64,000 nucleotides of DNA, from contig CALZFC010000017.1 in assembly GCA_945643635.1 (NCBI GenBank), positions 2,454,001 to 2,518,000 of the forward strand, in the 5' to 3' direction. The notes beneath the pieces were generated by a model. The model saw only the letters and a program-made list of their open reading frames with translations, had not been told where the DNA came from and did not search any database. Below, piece after piece: positions 32,973 through 42,499 of the stretch. The stretch comes from Allodiplogaster sudhausi. Its lineage: Eukaryota > Nematoda > Chromadorea > Rhabditida > Diplogasteridae. Numbering within the stretch: position 1 is the first letter of the stretch; each line of letters starts with the position of its first letter. The translations under genes and the position numbers were made by a program.

Positions 32973-35661
32973 TCATTCGAGCGTCACTTCGCTGCCCAGC
33001 TTGGCCATGGAGTGCATGAAGCAGACGCCGAAGATGGCGCCCGCCAGCTGGAGGACGGAGACGACGAAGGACTCGCGCATGTTCTCCTTCATGAGCGCGC
33101 CGACGCCGTCGCGCAGCTCGGGCATCTAAGAATACGAGTATTGATTGGTTTATCGACAGCTGTCAATTTCATGATTTAACGCTTGGATAATTGATTAGTT
33201 CATCGGGCGATTCATCAATTTCTTCGTCTTTATTTTTTTTTATTTACAGATATTTCCATCTATTTAGTCATTGATTCATTTTTAATCGATTCATCGATTG
33301 TCGATTGAGTCATCGAATGATTCAATTGTCAGCCAAACAAGAGCAAAATGGCCTATGGATGGAGGATTTGAATGTCTAACCAGCGTTCCGAGGAAAATGT
33401 AGAGGTACATGCCAGAAGAGACGGCGAAGACGTACGTGTCCGTCGTGTCGTCCAGCTCATCCAAGCAGACGCCGACGGCGAAGCCGGCGAAGGACAGCGC
33501 GATCGGCACCTTGGAGAGAATATGCTTGAAAGGGAATAAGAGGGGGAGAGAGGGTAAGAGAGAGAGAGAGAGTAAGAGAGAGTTCGAGAAACAGTGACTG
33601 TGAGAAAGAGAGAGAAAGTCAGAGAGAGAGAGAGAGAGTGAAAAGATTCAAACCATATTCAGCAGAAGAGCGCGCTTGAGTCCGAGCCCAGAGTTGGTAA
33701 GAATCGCAAGGGTGCCTGTATGGCATATTGGCAGTTGACGAGTTCTTTTTGGAAGGTAGTAATAATTTTTTTTTGTTTCCAAAATTAATGCTAATATTAG
33801 AATTTGTATTTAACTCTTTATTTGCTAAAGAGCGGCACAATTGAGAGGTACCAAGCAAAAATAAAAGAGCTTTTGCGTTTTTCTCCCATATTCGATTGAT
33901 CCAGCGATTGATTTTCCAGATGGACCACTCCCCTACCAAGCTCTTGTGGAAACTGTTGCGATACAACGGCGATGCCGATGCTTATGCCTCGGAGAATCGA
34001 GTCAGAGAAAGCGGCACCTTTAAGTAACAGATTGAAATAGAATGAGAGAGAGGAGAGAGAGAGGAAATAGAGATTGGAAATAAAACGGGAATAGAAATAT
34101 CGAAAGAAATGACTGGAATTGAGACTTTTCAGTTTGTAATGAATGATATGTACATACATATGTACTTATGTACGTGTGCCTTTAAAGAATAAAAAAGTTT
34201 TTTTTATGTAAGAAAAAAGAACCCGTGCTCATGCCGTCAACAAAGTTGTTCGCAGACGAGCCAAAAATGATCATGTACGCCACGGTGGCGACCTTAAAGT
34301 TAGTATCATTAAAAAAATTTTCTTCTTCAAAAAAGACATTTGCATGGATGGAGAGGGTACGGTATAATAGAAAATTAATAATCAATTAATAAATCATGTT
34401 TTCTTCATCTTTCTCTTCCCCCTTTGTTACCTCGACTTCTTTCTGCCCCTCCAGTTGAACTCCCGTAGTGTCCATCGCCGTGCCCATGTTATCGCAGGCG
34501 CCGTACTGCAAAAGAGAGAAAAATCAAGTTTGAACTCGCGCCTCTTTGCCTGAGAGTAGGGCGCGAGAGAACACTTGTTTTAGAGAGACGTACATTTGTC
34601 ATTAACATTCAAATCGATTACAGTTGAGTTTCTTTCAAATCAATATTTGGCGTAGTGCGAAAATATATTGGTCAAAAATGCATCTCTTTTTGTGTAAGTC
34701 AATGAATGCGAACCGCATGCTTGACTTGGCACGCTGCCAAGTCGGAGACGCTCGTCTGGGCTTGATAATTCCCTGATGCGCCGTTGCCGTCCTGAAATAG
34801 ATTAAAATAAAATAAATATTTGCACAACCGTGCATAACGATGACACTATTGCAGCAGCAACAGTAGTAAGTGGTGAAGAAAAATTACGAGATTTTATAAT
34901 CAATAAAAAAGTTATCGTATAGTTGATTTTGTTAATTAAATAGACTCAATTTTAAAAATTCTTGTTAACTAGTTAAATTAAGAAATCTTTTTGAAAACTT
35001 CTTTTAAAAAAATTATAAATATGGGTAAAAAATCAATTTTAAAAAAACAGCATACGGTAGCCAGATGTTGCGACGAGATGATGTCATGAATGATGTCATT
35101 GCTCTCCGAACGGCCTCCCGATGGTTTGGCAGAGACGAGCGCCGGCTGGCCGCGCTCTTCGTCGCCATTCTTGCGTTCGCCGACAAAGATTCGGCAGCAG
35201 TTGGCGGCCTGAACATATGAGAATGTTCGGCGGCAAAACATATGCCTCCGACCGGCATCGAACTCGCGAGCATTCGTGCGCAACCTACTCTAGCACCATT
35301 AGGGTCTTAGCTGGAATACAACTAGGACAGCTTGAGCTCTTCCAAGTTGCTATGTACATATGTGTATGCAGACATCAAATTAAAAAAATTAATATGCAAA
35401 TTAATTTAAAAAATATATATATAGATATCGCGACACCCCTTCATCCTCTCCCTTCCCTCTCCCCGGTTGCCCAGTTCTAGGCGCACACCGACGAAGGCAT
35501 TCTTCATCAGATACCAGCCAGGTAGAGTCATGAAAAGGTTTTCAAGGTCATGACGTCAAAGGATGCACAGTCCATCTACCTACATATGCATTCGTGTTCA
35601 ATGCAACTTCCATGTACCGGTGTTCGGCGGGCGCTTAGATAGCGGCCTATGATACGGTTGC

Positions 35662-35710
<49 letters not shown>

Positions 35711-37693
35711 CTCTTTTTGTTTCTCTTTTCTCCATCTCTTTTCTCTCTGTCTCTCCTTTTCTCTCTCTTTCTCTCTCTCTCTTTCTCTCTCTTTTCGGAG
35801 ATGACGGTTTGGCGTTCGTAAAAAGGCGTTGACGCAGACGCTAATTCGAGCTAGCACACATCACTCTGCCAGAAATAGCAACTGCAGGGGTCTTGGACAG
35901 CGATAACCAATTGTAGCGTTTGAAACTTAAACAGGCTACTTTTTGAAGTGAATATGACAAGTCATATGGGAACAAATACGGTAACAGAATAATTTTTTGT
36001 TTGTCTCCTACAAATCGATAAATAAACATTTTTCAGGAGAAAATAATGAGTGTTACAAAGATCAATAAAACGTAATTTTTTTTGTATAAGAACATCATGA
36101 GACCTACTAATTGATAGGTCGAGCGAAGCATAGTTTGCCAAGAACGCGCCTTGTCCGAGTCGTCGTCTGCTTGCTTTGCGGCGCCGACAGAAGAAGCTGA
36201 GGCTGACGCTGTCCCTGACGCCGTGCTCTCCCTCGACTGCCTCGTGCCGATGGGCCCGAGCGAGAAGGCTGGCTGGATTCGACGCTTCGCGGCGCGTCTT
36301 CTCTTAAATAACAAATTATTTTAATTTATTATTACTCATATTAAGGGTTCTAGTAAGCCTGAGGAAAAAAAGATGTCAGGGAACACGAATAAAATTGTTA
36401 ATATCCTAAATGTGAAAAATGATATAGACAATTAGAGTAAGACAAGAATATACTCTACCCTCCTGAACTCGATGCCGTACTGAAGAAGACGATCGATGAC
36501 GAAGAAGGTGTAGAGAGTCGTTACCATGATCCACGACTTCGTCTCGTACTCAATGTCTTCTAAAGTCGCGATCGCGAACGCCTGCAAAGCGTGGACACCG
36601 TGCAATAGCAGTTTTTAAGTATCGGCCGTAAAATACGTTTTGTCTTCGCGCTTTTTTTCTGAATGCACCGCAAGTGGGTTTATCTAGAGAAAGAGGGAGA
36701 AAGCAAGAAATAAAGTAAGGGAAATAATCAAATTGAGTGTTAAAAAAAAAAATACAAATAAGAAGGCGGAATTCATGTTTTGTTTGTAAGTTTGAGAATA
36801 GAGGATTTCTTTTTATATGATTTGCTTGATCTTTTTTTCTTTAATTTCTTCAGTGTATGTAACTACATAGATCGTTATGAATTTGATATATTATTATAGA
36901 ATGAATTATTTTTAATGGAGAATACAATAATTATTGCGAAGCTACCTGTGGAATCATGATGAAGAAGCAGCTGCCGGAGAGGGCGCCGACGCCGAGTGCG
37001 ATGAGGAAGGTCATCAGATGCTTGTAGGCCGTCTTGGGCAGCAGCCACGGCAGGATGATGATGCCGAGAGGCGCAGCGAACGAGCACGCGAACACGCAAC
37101 CGAGACCGATCGACCAGGCTGTTGATCGGATTGTTGATTCATTATTATTAATTTTAATTTTATTATTTCAAACTCTTTGTTTCATTTCGGAATGAAATCT
37201 TTTAATTTTCCAATTTTGCTTCTTTCTCAATCTCTCCCTCTCTCGTTCTCTCTCATTCTCTATCTCCTGATGTCTCTCTGGTCTATTCCCTCTCTCTCCC
37301 TCTAATTACATATACCATTCTCTCTATCTCTCTCTTCCCTTAAATCTCTCTCTCATTCTCTCCCTGTCTCTCTCCCTTTACTTTCTTTCTAATTTTCTCC
37401 CTATCTCTCTCTACCTTCACTCTCTCTCTCTTTCATTCTCTCTCCATCTCTCTCTCTCTCTCTCTCTTTATTCTCTCTCTCATTCTCTCCCTCTTTCTCA
37501 TTCTCTTCTCTCTCTTTCTCTCTTCTTTTTCTTTCTGACTCTGCCACGCCGGTGGCTGGCCGACGCCGTGCTCAAAGTCGCTGATGACATCGGTGTAGTT
37601 GTGAAATTGAGTCGACTCGAATGCGCCGCGCAACGCGTCCGCGACGAAAGTGGACGCATCGACGCGTGGCGGCGCTTTGTAGAAGCGCGGCAT
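32973..37693 (-). CDS. ZIP (SLC39)-type transporter with substituted metal site, 12 exons, 477 aa
   Basis: Exons: 37540-37693, 36946-37118, 36459-36581, 36108-36302, 35056-35208, 34726-34791, 34431-34505, 34223-34292, 33937-34017, 33654-33715, 33381-33509 and 32973-33125; total 1434 nt, all phases closed. Regions in order: lumenal N-terminus (MPRFYKAPPRVDASTF), TM1 and TM2 (FAAPLGIIILPWLLP, ALGVGALSGSCFFIMIPQ), TM3 (SWIMVTTLYTFFVIDRLL), a long hydrophilic cytoplasmic loop, TM4 (YMIIFGSSANNFVDG), TM5 (GISIGIAVVSQQFPQELG), then TM6-8 (MYLYIFLGTL, SVLQLAGAIFGVCFM). The layout fits the LIV-1/ZIP8-ZIP14 type. However, HNFxDG in TM4 reads NNFVDG and the HEIPHELGD/EEFPHELGD box reads QQFPQELGT, so most metal ligands are lost. 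It may not carry zinc. A TTGCAG acceptor 11 bases before the ATG may be a trans-splice site or imply an extra 5' exon. Confidence 0.82.
35235..35305 (-). repeat. tRNA-like (SINE-type) box pair in ZIP intron
   Basis: On the minus strand TGGTGCTAGAGTAGG (A-box-like) is followed about 30 bases later by GAGTTCGATGCC (B-box-like). It lies just beyond the loop exon acceptor at 35208. No complete cloverleaf could be drawn. Confidence 0.3.
37200..37530. repeat. CT microsatellite in ZIP intron 1
   Basis: About 330 bases of CTCTCT with scattered ATT and CCC interruptions, inside the intron between the first two ZIP exons. A similar CT block lies at 35660-35800 in a later intron. Long ORFs across these tracts are compositional artefacts. 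Confidence 0.8.
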
Positions 37694-37899
37694 TCGATGA
37701 CCGACTGCAAGATACCTATTCTCATGAAGAGAACCCCCACTCAAATGCATTTCAGCACACCTTGTCAGTCAGTTATGAAACAAGTAATTTCATTATAATG
37801 CGCCAAATTAATGGTGTAGGCAGTTATGGAGAAGAAAAAAACTAAAATTATGAAAAACACAATTTTCTACTTTCAAAAAAAAATGAAAGAGTTGAAACA

Positions 37900-38420
37900 G
37901 AACATAGCATGCTTGATATCACTGAGAAAATGTTCATTATTCATAACTAACATATAGTTTTTTTTACTGAAAACTCACATGCCTACTCTTTAAAGATACT
38001 TACAATTTAGACACACATTCACTTGCCTGCCCATTCACTAGTATGAGATTCAACAATCGCGGGATCTTTTCCTCCTTCTTTTCTGGTAACTTGAAGTGCC
38101 GAAGCAGCACTATTGTAGAAAGTGCACAGCCTCTAGGCGATCTTATAGTCCAAACCCTCCTTATATCATCATTTCCATTAAAGCTCCAATGAACAAGAAA
38201 GTTGATCTAAGAATGAGGCCTTACTATTAGTGGCTCGGTCCTCAATTCTTGCTCAGTTGTTTGGACTACGGTATCTTTCGCTACATTCCGGGTCAGAAAA
38301 TGGCAATAAATTATGAGAAGATAAATTAGGCCTTCATGGTGAGGACATTAGTCGCGAGTAGAATGGTGTTGACTCGCTGTTTGAGTGCGTCTTGAAACAG
38401 AGTTCTTGTGCTCTGCTTCT
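37900..38420. other. Sequence upstream of the ZIP gene
   Basis: No promoter element or exon recognised. TTTCAAGACGCACTC on the minus strand near 38385 starts a short open stretch (QRVNTILLATNVLTM) that could be a terminal exon, but no partner exon was found. Confidence 0.25.
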
Positions 38421-38433
38421 CTTCTCCTTTCTT

Positions 38434-38475
<42 letters not shown>

Positions 38476-39069
38476 GTATTTCTAATTCTCTTCTTCAATA
38501 TTTCTGTCTCTCGAGCTCCACTTCCTCCCTCTAACACACTCTCCTCGCTGCTTGCCTCATCCTCACTTTCTTTCTCTGACTTCTCCCTCCATCTCCTCTC
38601 GCACTGCCCCTCTCATTCTCTGTTTCTCTCTCGCACTCTCTCGCCGCCCAGATACCATCTATGAAAACAGTTTGACGCCAAACGCGGGCCCGGCGGATTT
38701 TGCTGACTCCGCGGTACGATGTGATGGACCGACGAGTTCTAGGAGTGAGAGGGAAAGCGAGAGAGAGAGAGAGAGAAAGGGAGAGAGAAAGAGAGAGAGA
38801 ATAAGAAGATAAATGAGAGAGAGAATGAGAGGGAAAGAAGAGAGAAAGAGAGATAAGATAGATACAGATCGAAGGAAAAGGAGTAAAAAGAGGACGACAA
38901 GCGAAAGAAAGACATGGCAGAGACGCCGACAGAGAAAAAGTGAAAGAAATTCTCAGATAGAGTGTTGTAGAGAGCTTGTGAGAGAAAGGAAGTTTGAGTC
39001 TTGGAGAAAGGGAAAGGAAAGTGAAAGAGGTTAGGAAAATAGAAGTAGAGAGAGAGGGAAGAGAAATAT

Positions 39070-39114
<45 letters not shown>

Positions 39115-39135
39115 GAGAGAGAGAGAAAGCACAAA
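38420..39135. repeat. CT then GA microsatellite block
   Basis: CT-rich at 38428-38640, then GA-rich at 38745-39135, so the two halves could pair as a very long imperfect hairpin. Between them, 38653-38711 (TIYENSLTPNAGPADFADSA in frame, CAG acceptor before it, GTACGA after it) looks coding but is isolated. Confidence 0.6.
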
Positions 39136-39304
39136 AGATGAGAGAGCAACAACAATGCCATTGATGGCACAAGAGTAGTTCGCTGTGTTGGGCGCTTTTG
39201 TTGGAGGCTCGAGATAAGAGAGAATTGCCTTGTATCGGGATGGATTGTGCGATGGATGGACCGGTCGGGTACAAGCATTGACAAAACATGAGCACATCTA
39301 CATG

Positions 39305-39430
39305 TATGTACATACATACATACATACATATTTGCATACATACAGGGTGGCGGGGGGCCGGAAATATTCGGCCCGTCTCCATAGGTCAGGGGCCGGGCGC
39401 CGCGGCCGGCCCCTGACCTAGCGAGCCTGG
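39305..39430. repeat. ACAT microsatellite plus GC-rich element with perfect hairpin
   Basis: A run of ACAT repeats leads into GGGTGGCGGGGGGCCGG, GAAATATTCGGCCC and then a perfect 15-bp inverted repeat: TAGGTCAGGGGCCGG at 39382-39396 and its complement at 39406-39420, with a 9-base GC loop. A hairpin-less relative lies at 5640-5710. Confidence 0.7.
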
Positions 39431-39594
39431 GCCGTATATTTTGCATACTTATGTAATATCTATGTATGTACACGTATTTCGTGAGAATTATGTATTACTG
39501 TTTAAAAGTAATTATTTAGATTTTTCTGTAAATTCAAATACGAAAAAGAATTGGCTTTGAGAGAGCGAAATAATAGTCGAAGTCTCCTTCATCG

Positions 39595-39887
39595 TCAACC
39601 TTTCCTTTTACAGTGAGAGAAAGGTAGAGTGAGAGACAGAGTTAGAGAGACACAGAGAGAGAGAGAAGAAGAGAGATGAGAGAGGCAGAGAGATGAGAGA
39701 GAGCTTAACCAAGAGATTTTGGAACATACATAGAACGAAGAGGACACATGAATGTAGATCGGAGCAGATAAAAGGGAGTTCAAAACGAGTACACGGTGTC
39801 AGTTCTAAAATACACATGCCAAAGAAATTTCGCATGAAGACGCATGATCTGCTAACGAGTGAGGGAGCGTGACATCGTTGACTTGAA

Positions 39888-39935
<48 letters not shown>

Positions 39936-39940
39936 TGAGA
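39595..39940. repeat. GA microsatellite blocks
   Basis: Two GA-rich tracts (39610-39710 and 39885-39935) flank about 170 bases of ordinary sequence. No exon seen. The 40.0-40.8 kb stretch that follows is AT-rich without a supported gene. Confidence 0.65.
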
Positions 39941-40876
39941 CAGTGTAATGAACGGAAAAAAGAGTGACAACGGGAGAAAATTCCGAACAAGCCTGAGGGA
40001 GAGAGAAAAGGAGATGAAAAGGACAGAATTACAATGCCTGAGATACATACTATGTATAGAGTCTTGAACTCCCTCTCCCCGGTGATATTTTGCAAAACAA
40101 TTAAAGGTTATAGAAGAAAAGAAGGCAGCGAAGGGAACGATCAAGTTTCTTTTGTTAAGTCATACATTCATTTTTGATCAAATTTTTTGACTTCTCTTCG
40201 ATTGTTCATTCTTCAATTTTACAAGATTGGTGACAACAATTTTTTCATTAATTATTAATCGTGAGATGAGAAGACATCACTTGCGAGCTACTCACGGGAA
40301 ACGTTGTTCTCAAATGATTCATTTGTACATAACTTACGTCTGAGAAATGCTTATTGATCATGCCTATGTCTAATAAATGAAATCGCGAATGAATGCCAAA
40401 AATGGAAGCGTTTTCTCAGCTATGAAAAGGACAATCTTGATTAATGATATCACAAAATCGATACAATATTACATTATCCGCACGTGAATACTTACAAAAT
40501 GCAAAAAAAAAACATAAGGATATGTTCGTTTACAGTATAGTGAAGCTGATTTGCAATTTGGAAACGAAGAAACTTATGAAATTGTCCTTTCCAGTCACGA
40601 GATCTTTAGCCTTACTTTTCTTACAATCATTTCTACTTCCTCAGTCGATTGTGTTGGCTCAATCTGCTAGTTTCATTCAATAAACTTTTCATATTAAAGT
40701 TGCTTTCTCTTATTCCTTCGCAAATTCTAATTCCCAATATTCTACTATATTACGTAATTTTGACTTATATTACATTCATACTTATGAATATTACTTGAAA
40801 ATATTGTGACTTTTAAGTGAGTTCAGTGCATCGAGTAAAAAAAAGCACATCATTTTATCAATCAAAGAGACAGGGA

Positions 40877-41485
40877 TCAATCAAAGAGTGAGTCGATGAG
40901 ATGCATGAGGTGATCCTTCTCTCCTCCTTGCAGGGAAGACAGGTATTTCTGGATTGTGAAGATGGAGTACACAGAAATTTGCGGGTGACTTTAATTGACA
41001 AGTCTTGAAAACTTGTAGCCGCCAAGCTGCGGCTTCGTCGTCGATGACACGATGACGTCAACGCATCTATCGAAGATGAGATCTTTGATTGCCTTGTTCA
41101 TCTTGGACGCTCGCTTCCGCGGAGCCTCTGCCTTTTCTCGTTGGCCTCCCCTGCCGTCTCCTCGTCCTTGTACTTCTCTTCGTCATCGCCTTCCTCGTCC
41201 TTTTCCTCGTCCATGCAGTGATCTTCGTCGTCAACCTCTTCCTTTATCTCGTCCTTTTCCAAGACTTTGCCCGGTGCCAAGACCTCCGAACTAAATGGAT
41301 CGATGTAATTTATCAAGATTTGGCACAATGCCAAGAACTTTGCACGAAAAGCATCGTATGCAAATCTCAATGATCGTAGAGTATGAAAACCTTCTTTCGT
41401 ATTGATCGCGACAAAGAGAGCTGCTCTCTTCCTTCTCCTCTGCTGATTTCCGCATACGCTCCGCTGCTGCACTGCCACCAGACAT
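40877..41485 (-). pseudogene. Broken acidic/basic nuclear-like protein gene, unrecognised
   Basis: Minus-strand coding homology runs from ATG at 41485 (MSGGSAAAERMRKSAEEKEE) through a helical region (SLRFAYDAFRAKFLALC), a strongly acidic block (EEVDDEDHCMDEEKDEEGDD), a basic patch (PRKRASKMNKAIKDLIFDR) and a C-terminal helix (ISVYSIFTIQKYLSSLQGG, HLMHLIDSLFD) to TGA 40879-40877. The frame is interrupted three times: at a T run on the coding strand (41386-41389), where one base fewer would restore the frame; at an A run (41133-41136), where one base more would; and at an in-frame TAA (40991-40993). Two lesions in homopolymers could be base errors, but the stop argues for decay. Acid-then-basic composition suggests a nuclear protein. 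No family recognised. Confidence 0.55.
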
Positions 41486-41589
41486 CGCTCGAGAGAAGAT
41501 CGCTCGCCGAAGGGACGATGTGAAGAGATCTCGCGTTGAGTGAAGATGAGAACTGTGCCATCTGACTGAGTTTCTTGCCTTATATACTC

Positions 41590-41960
41590 GTCATTAGGTA
41601 TCAAATTTGACAGTATGTTTGGTAACAATATAGGTAGAATTTTTGATACCATTTTTGGTAGCATGTTCGGTAACCATTTTGGTACTATGTTTGATAACAA
41701 TTTTGGTAGCATTTTTGGTATCCATTTTGGTAGCATGTTTGGTTTGATACCAATTTTGGTAGCATGTTTGGTAGCCATTTTGGTAGCATGTTTGATACCA
41801 ATTTTGGTAGCATGTTTGATTCCAATTTTGGCAGCATGTTTGGTAACCATTTTGATAGCATGTTTGATACCAATTTTGTCAGCATGTTTGGTAACCATTT
41901 TGGTAGCATCTGTGATACCAACTTTGGTAGCATTTTTGGTCGTAATTCGAAATCAATCGT
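41590..41960. repeat. Minisatellite, about 24-base unit
   Basis: About 14 tandem imperfect copies built from TTTGGTAGCATGTTTGATAC and TTTGGTAACCATTTTGGTAG. The unit length is a multiple of three and its sequence lacks stops in several frames on both strands. This yields repetitive ORFs (for example NMLPKLVSNMLPKWLP on minus, FGSMFGNHFGSM on plus) that are most likely not genes. Confidence 0.8.
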
Positions 41961-42059
41961 CTTATTTTCGCGAAGTAGAATGCAAATAAAATAAATGCAA
42001 ATTATCTTCGCAAAATGTAGTCCTGATTTGGCGCGATGCCAACACTTATTAAATAGGGT

Positions 42060-42260
42060 GCAAGCGGAATAGTCGCTGGGTACTACATAAATGGATCCTG
42101 GATTTGGCCCCCTGCCAACTATGATCTCATTGGGTGTTATGAGGACCATAGTCAAGAAATATATACTTGCCGCTTTGACTTTCAAATTGAAACAAAAGTA
42201 ATCGCCTCTCACATCGCCGATCTGAAGCACGATATGATTCGGACTTGCTTGAAGCGGCAA
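42060..42260 (-). pseudogene. Fragment resembling the EGAS-like first exon
   Basis: Minus-strand reading MPLQASPNHIVLQI, then LTMVLITPNEIIVGRGPNPG aligns with the first exon of the channel gene at 48259 (MPLASFNMALHTI, LLFLLRPNEVIVGG, EPEPG). The fragment runs into the minisatellite and has no downstream channel exons of its own. It is probably a stray partial duplicate lying just beyond the 3' end of the parental gene. Confidence 0.5.
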
Positions 42261-42499
42261 TAAGACACCGCAATTCTAATGGATTGGTTTTTTCATACAT
42301 TAAACCGGACTCCACCATGAATAAAATGAGGACGACTGTGACTGAGTATGCTAATAACCATAATAATTTACTATACGATCAAAGCAACAAAGTGACGTTA
42401 GATCATAATAGATCTCTGTGTAAACCACACAATCGTCTCGATCCGATGATGAAATTGAAATTGAATAAAATAACGAATATCTACATAAGTGGAATGGTA

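Noticed and set aside
38531..39382. 283-aa and 244-aa minus-strand ORFs
   Set aside because: Composed almost entirely of Ser/Leu from CT microsatellite; no domain and no splice context.
41098..42260. 266-aa and 191-aa minus-strand ORFs across the minisatellite
   Set aside because: They join unrelated pieces (broken gene, minisatellite, EGAS fragment) only because the repeat lacks stops.
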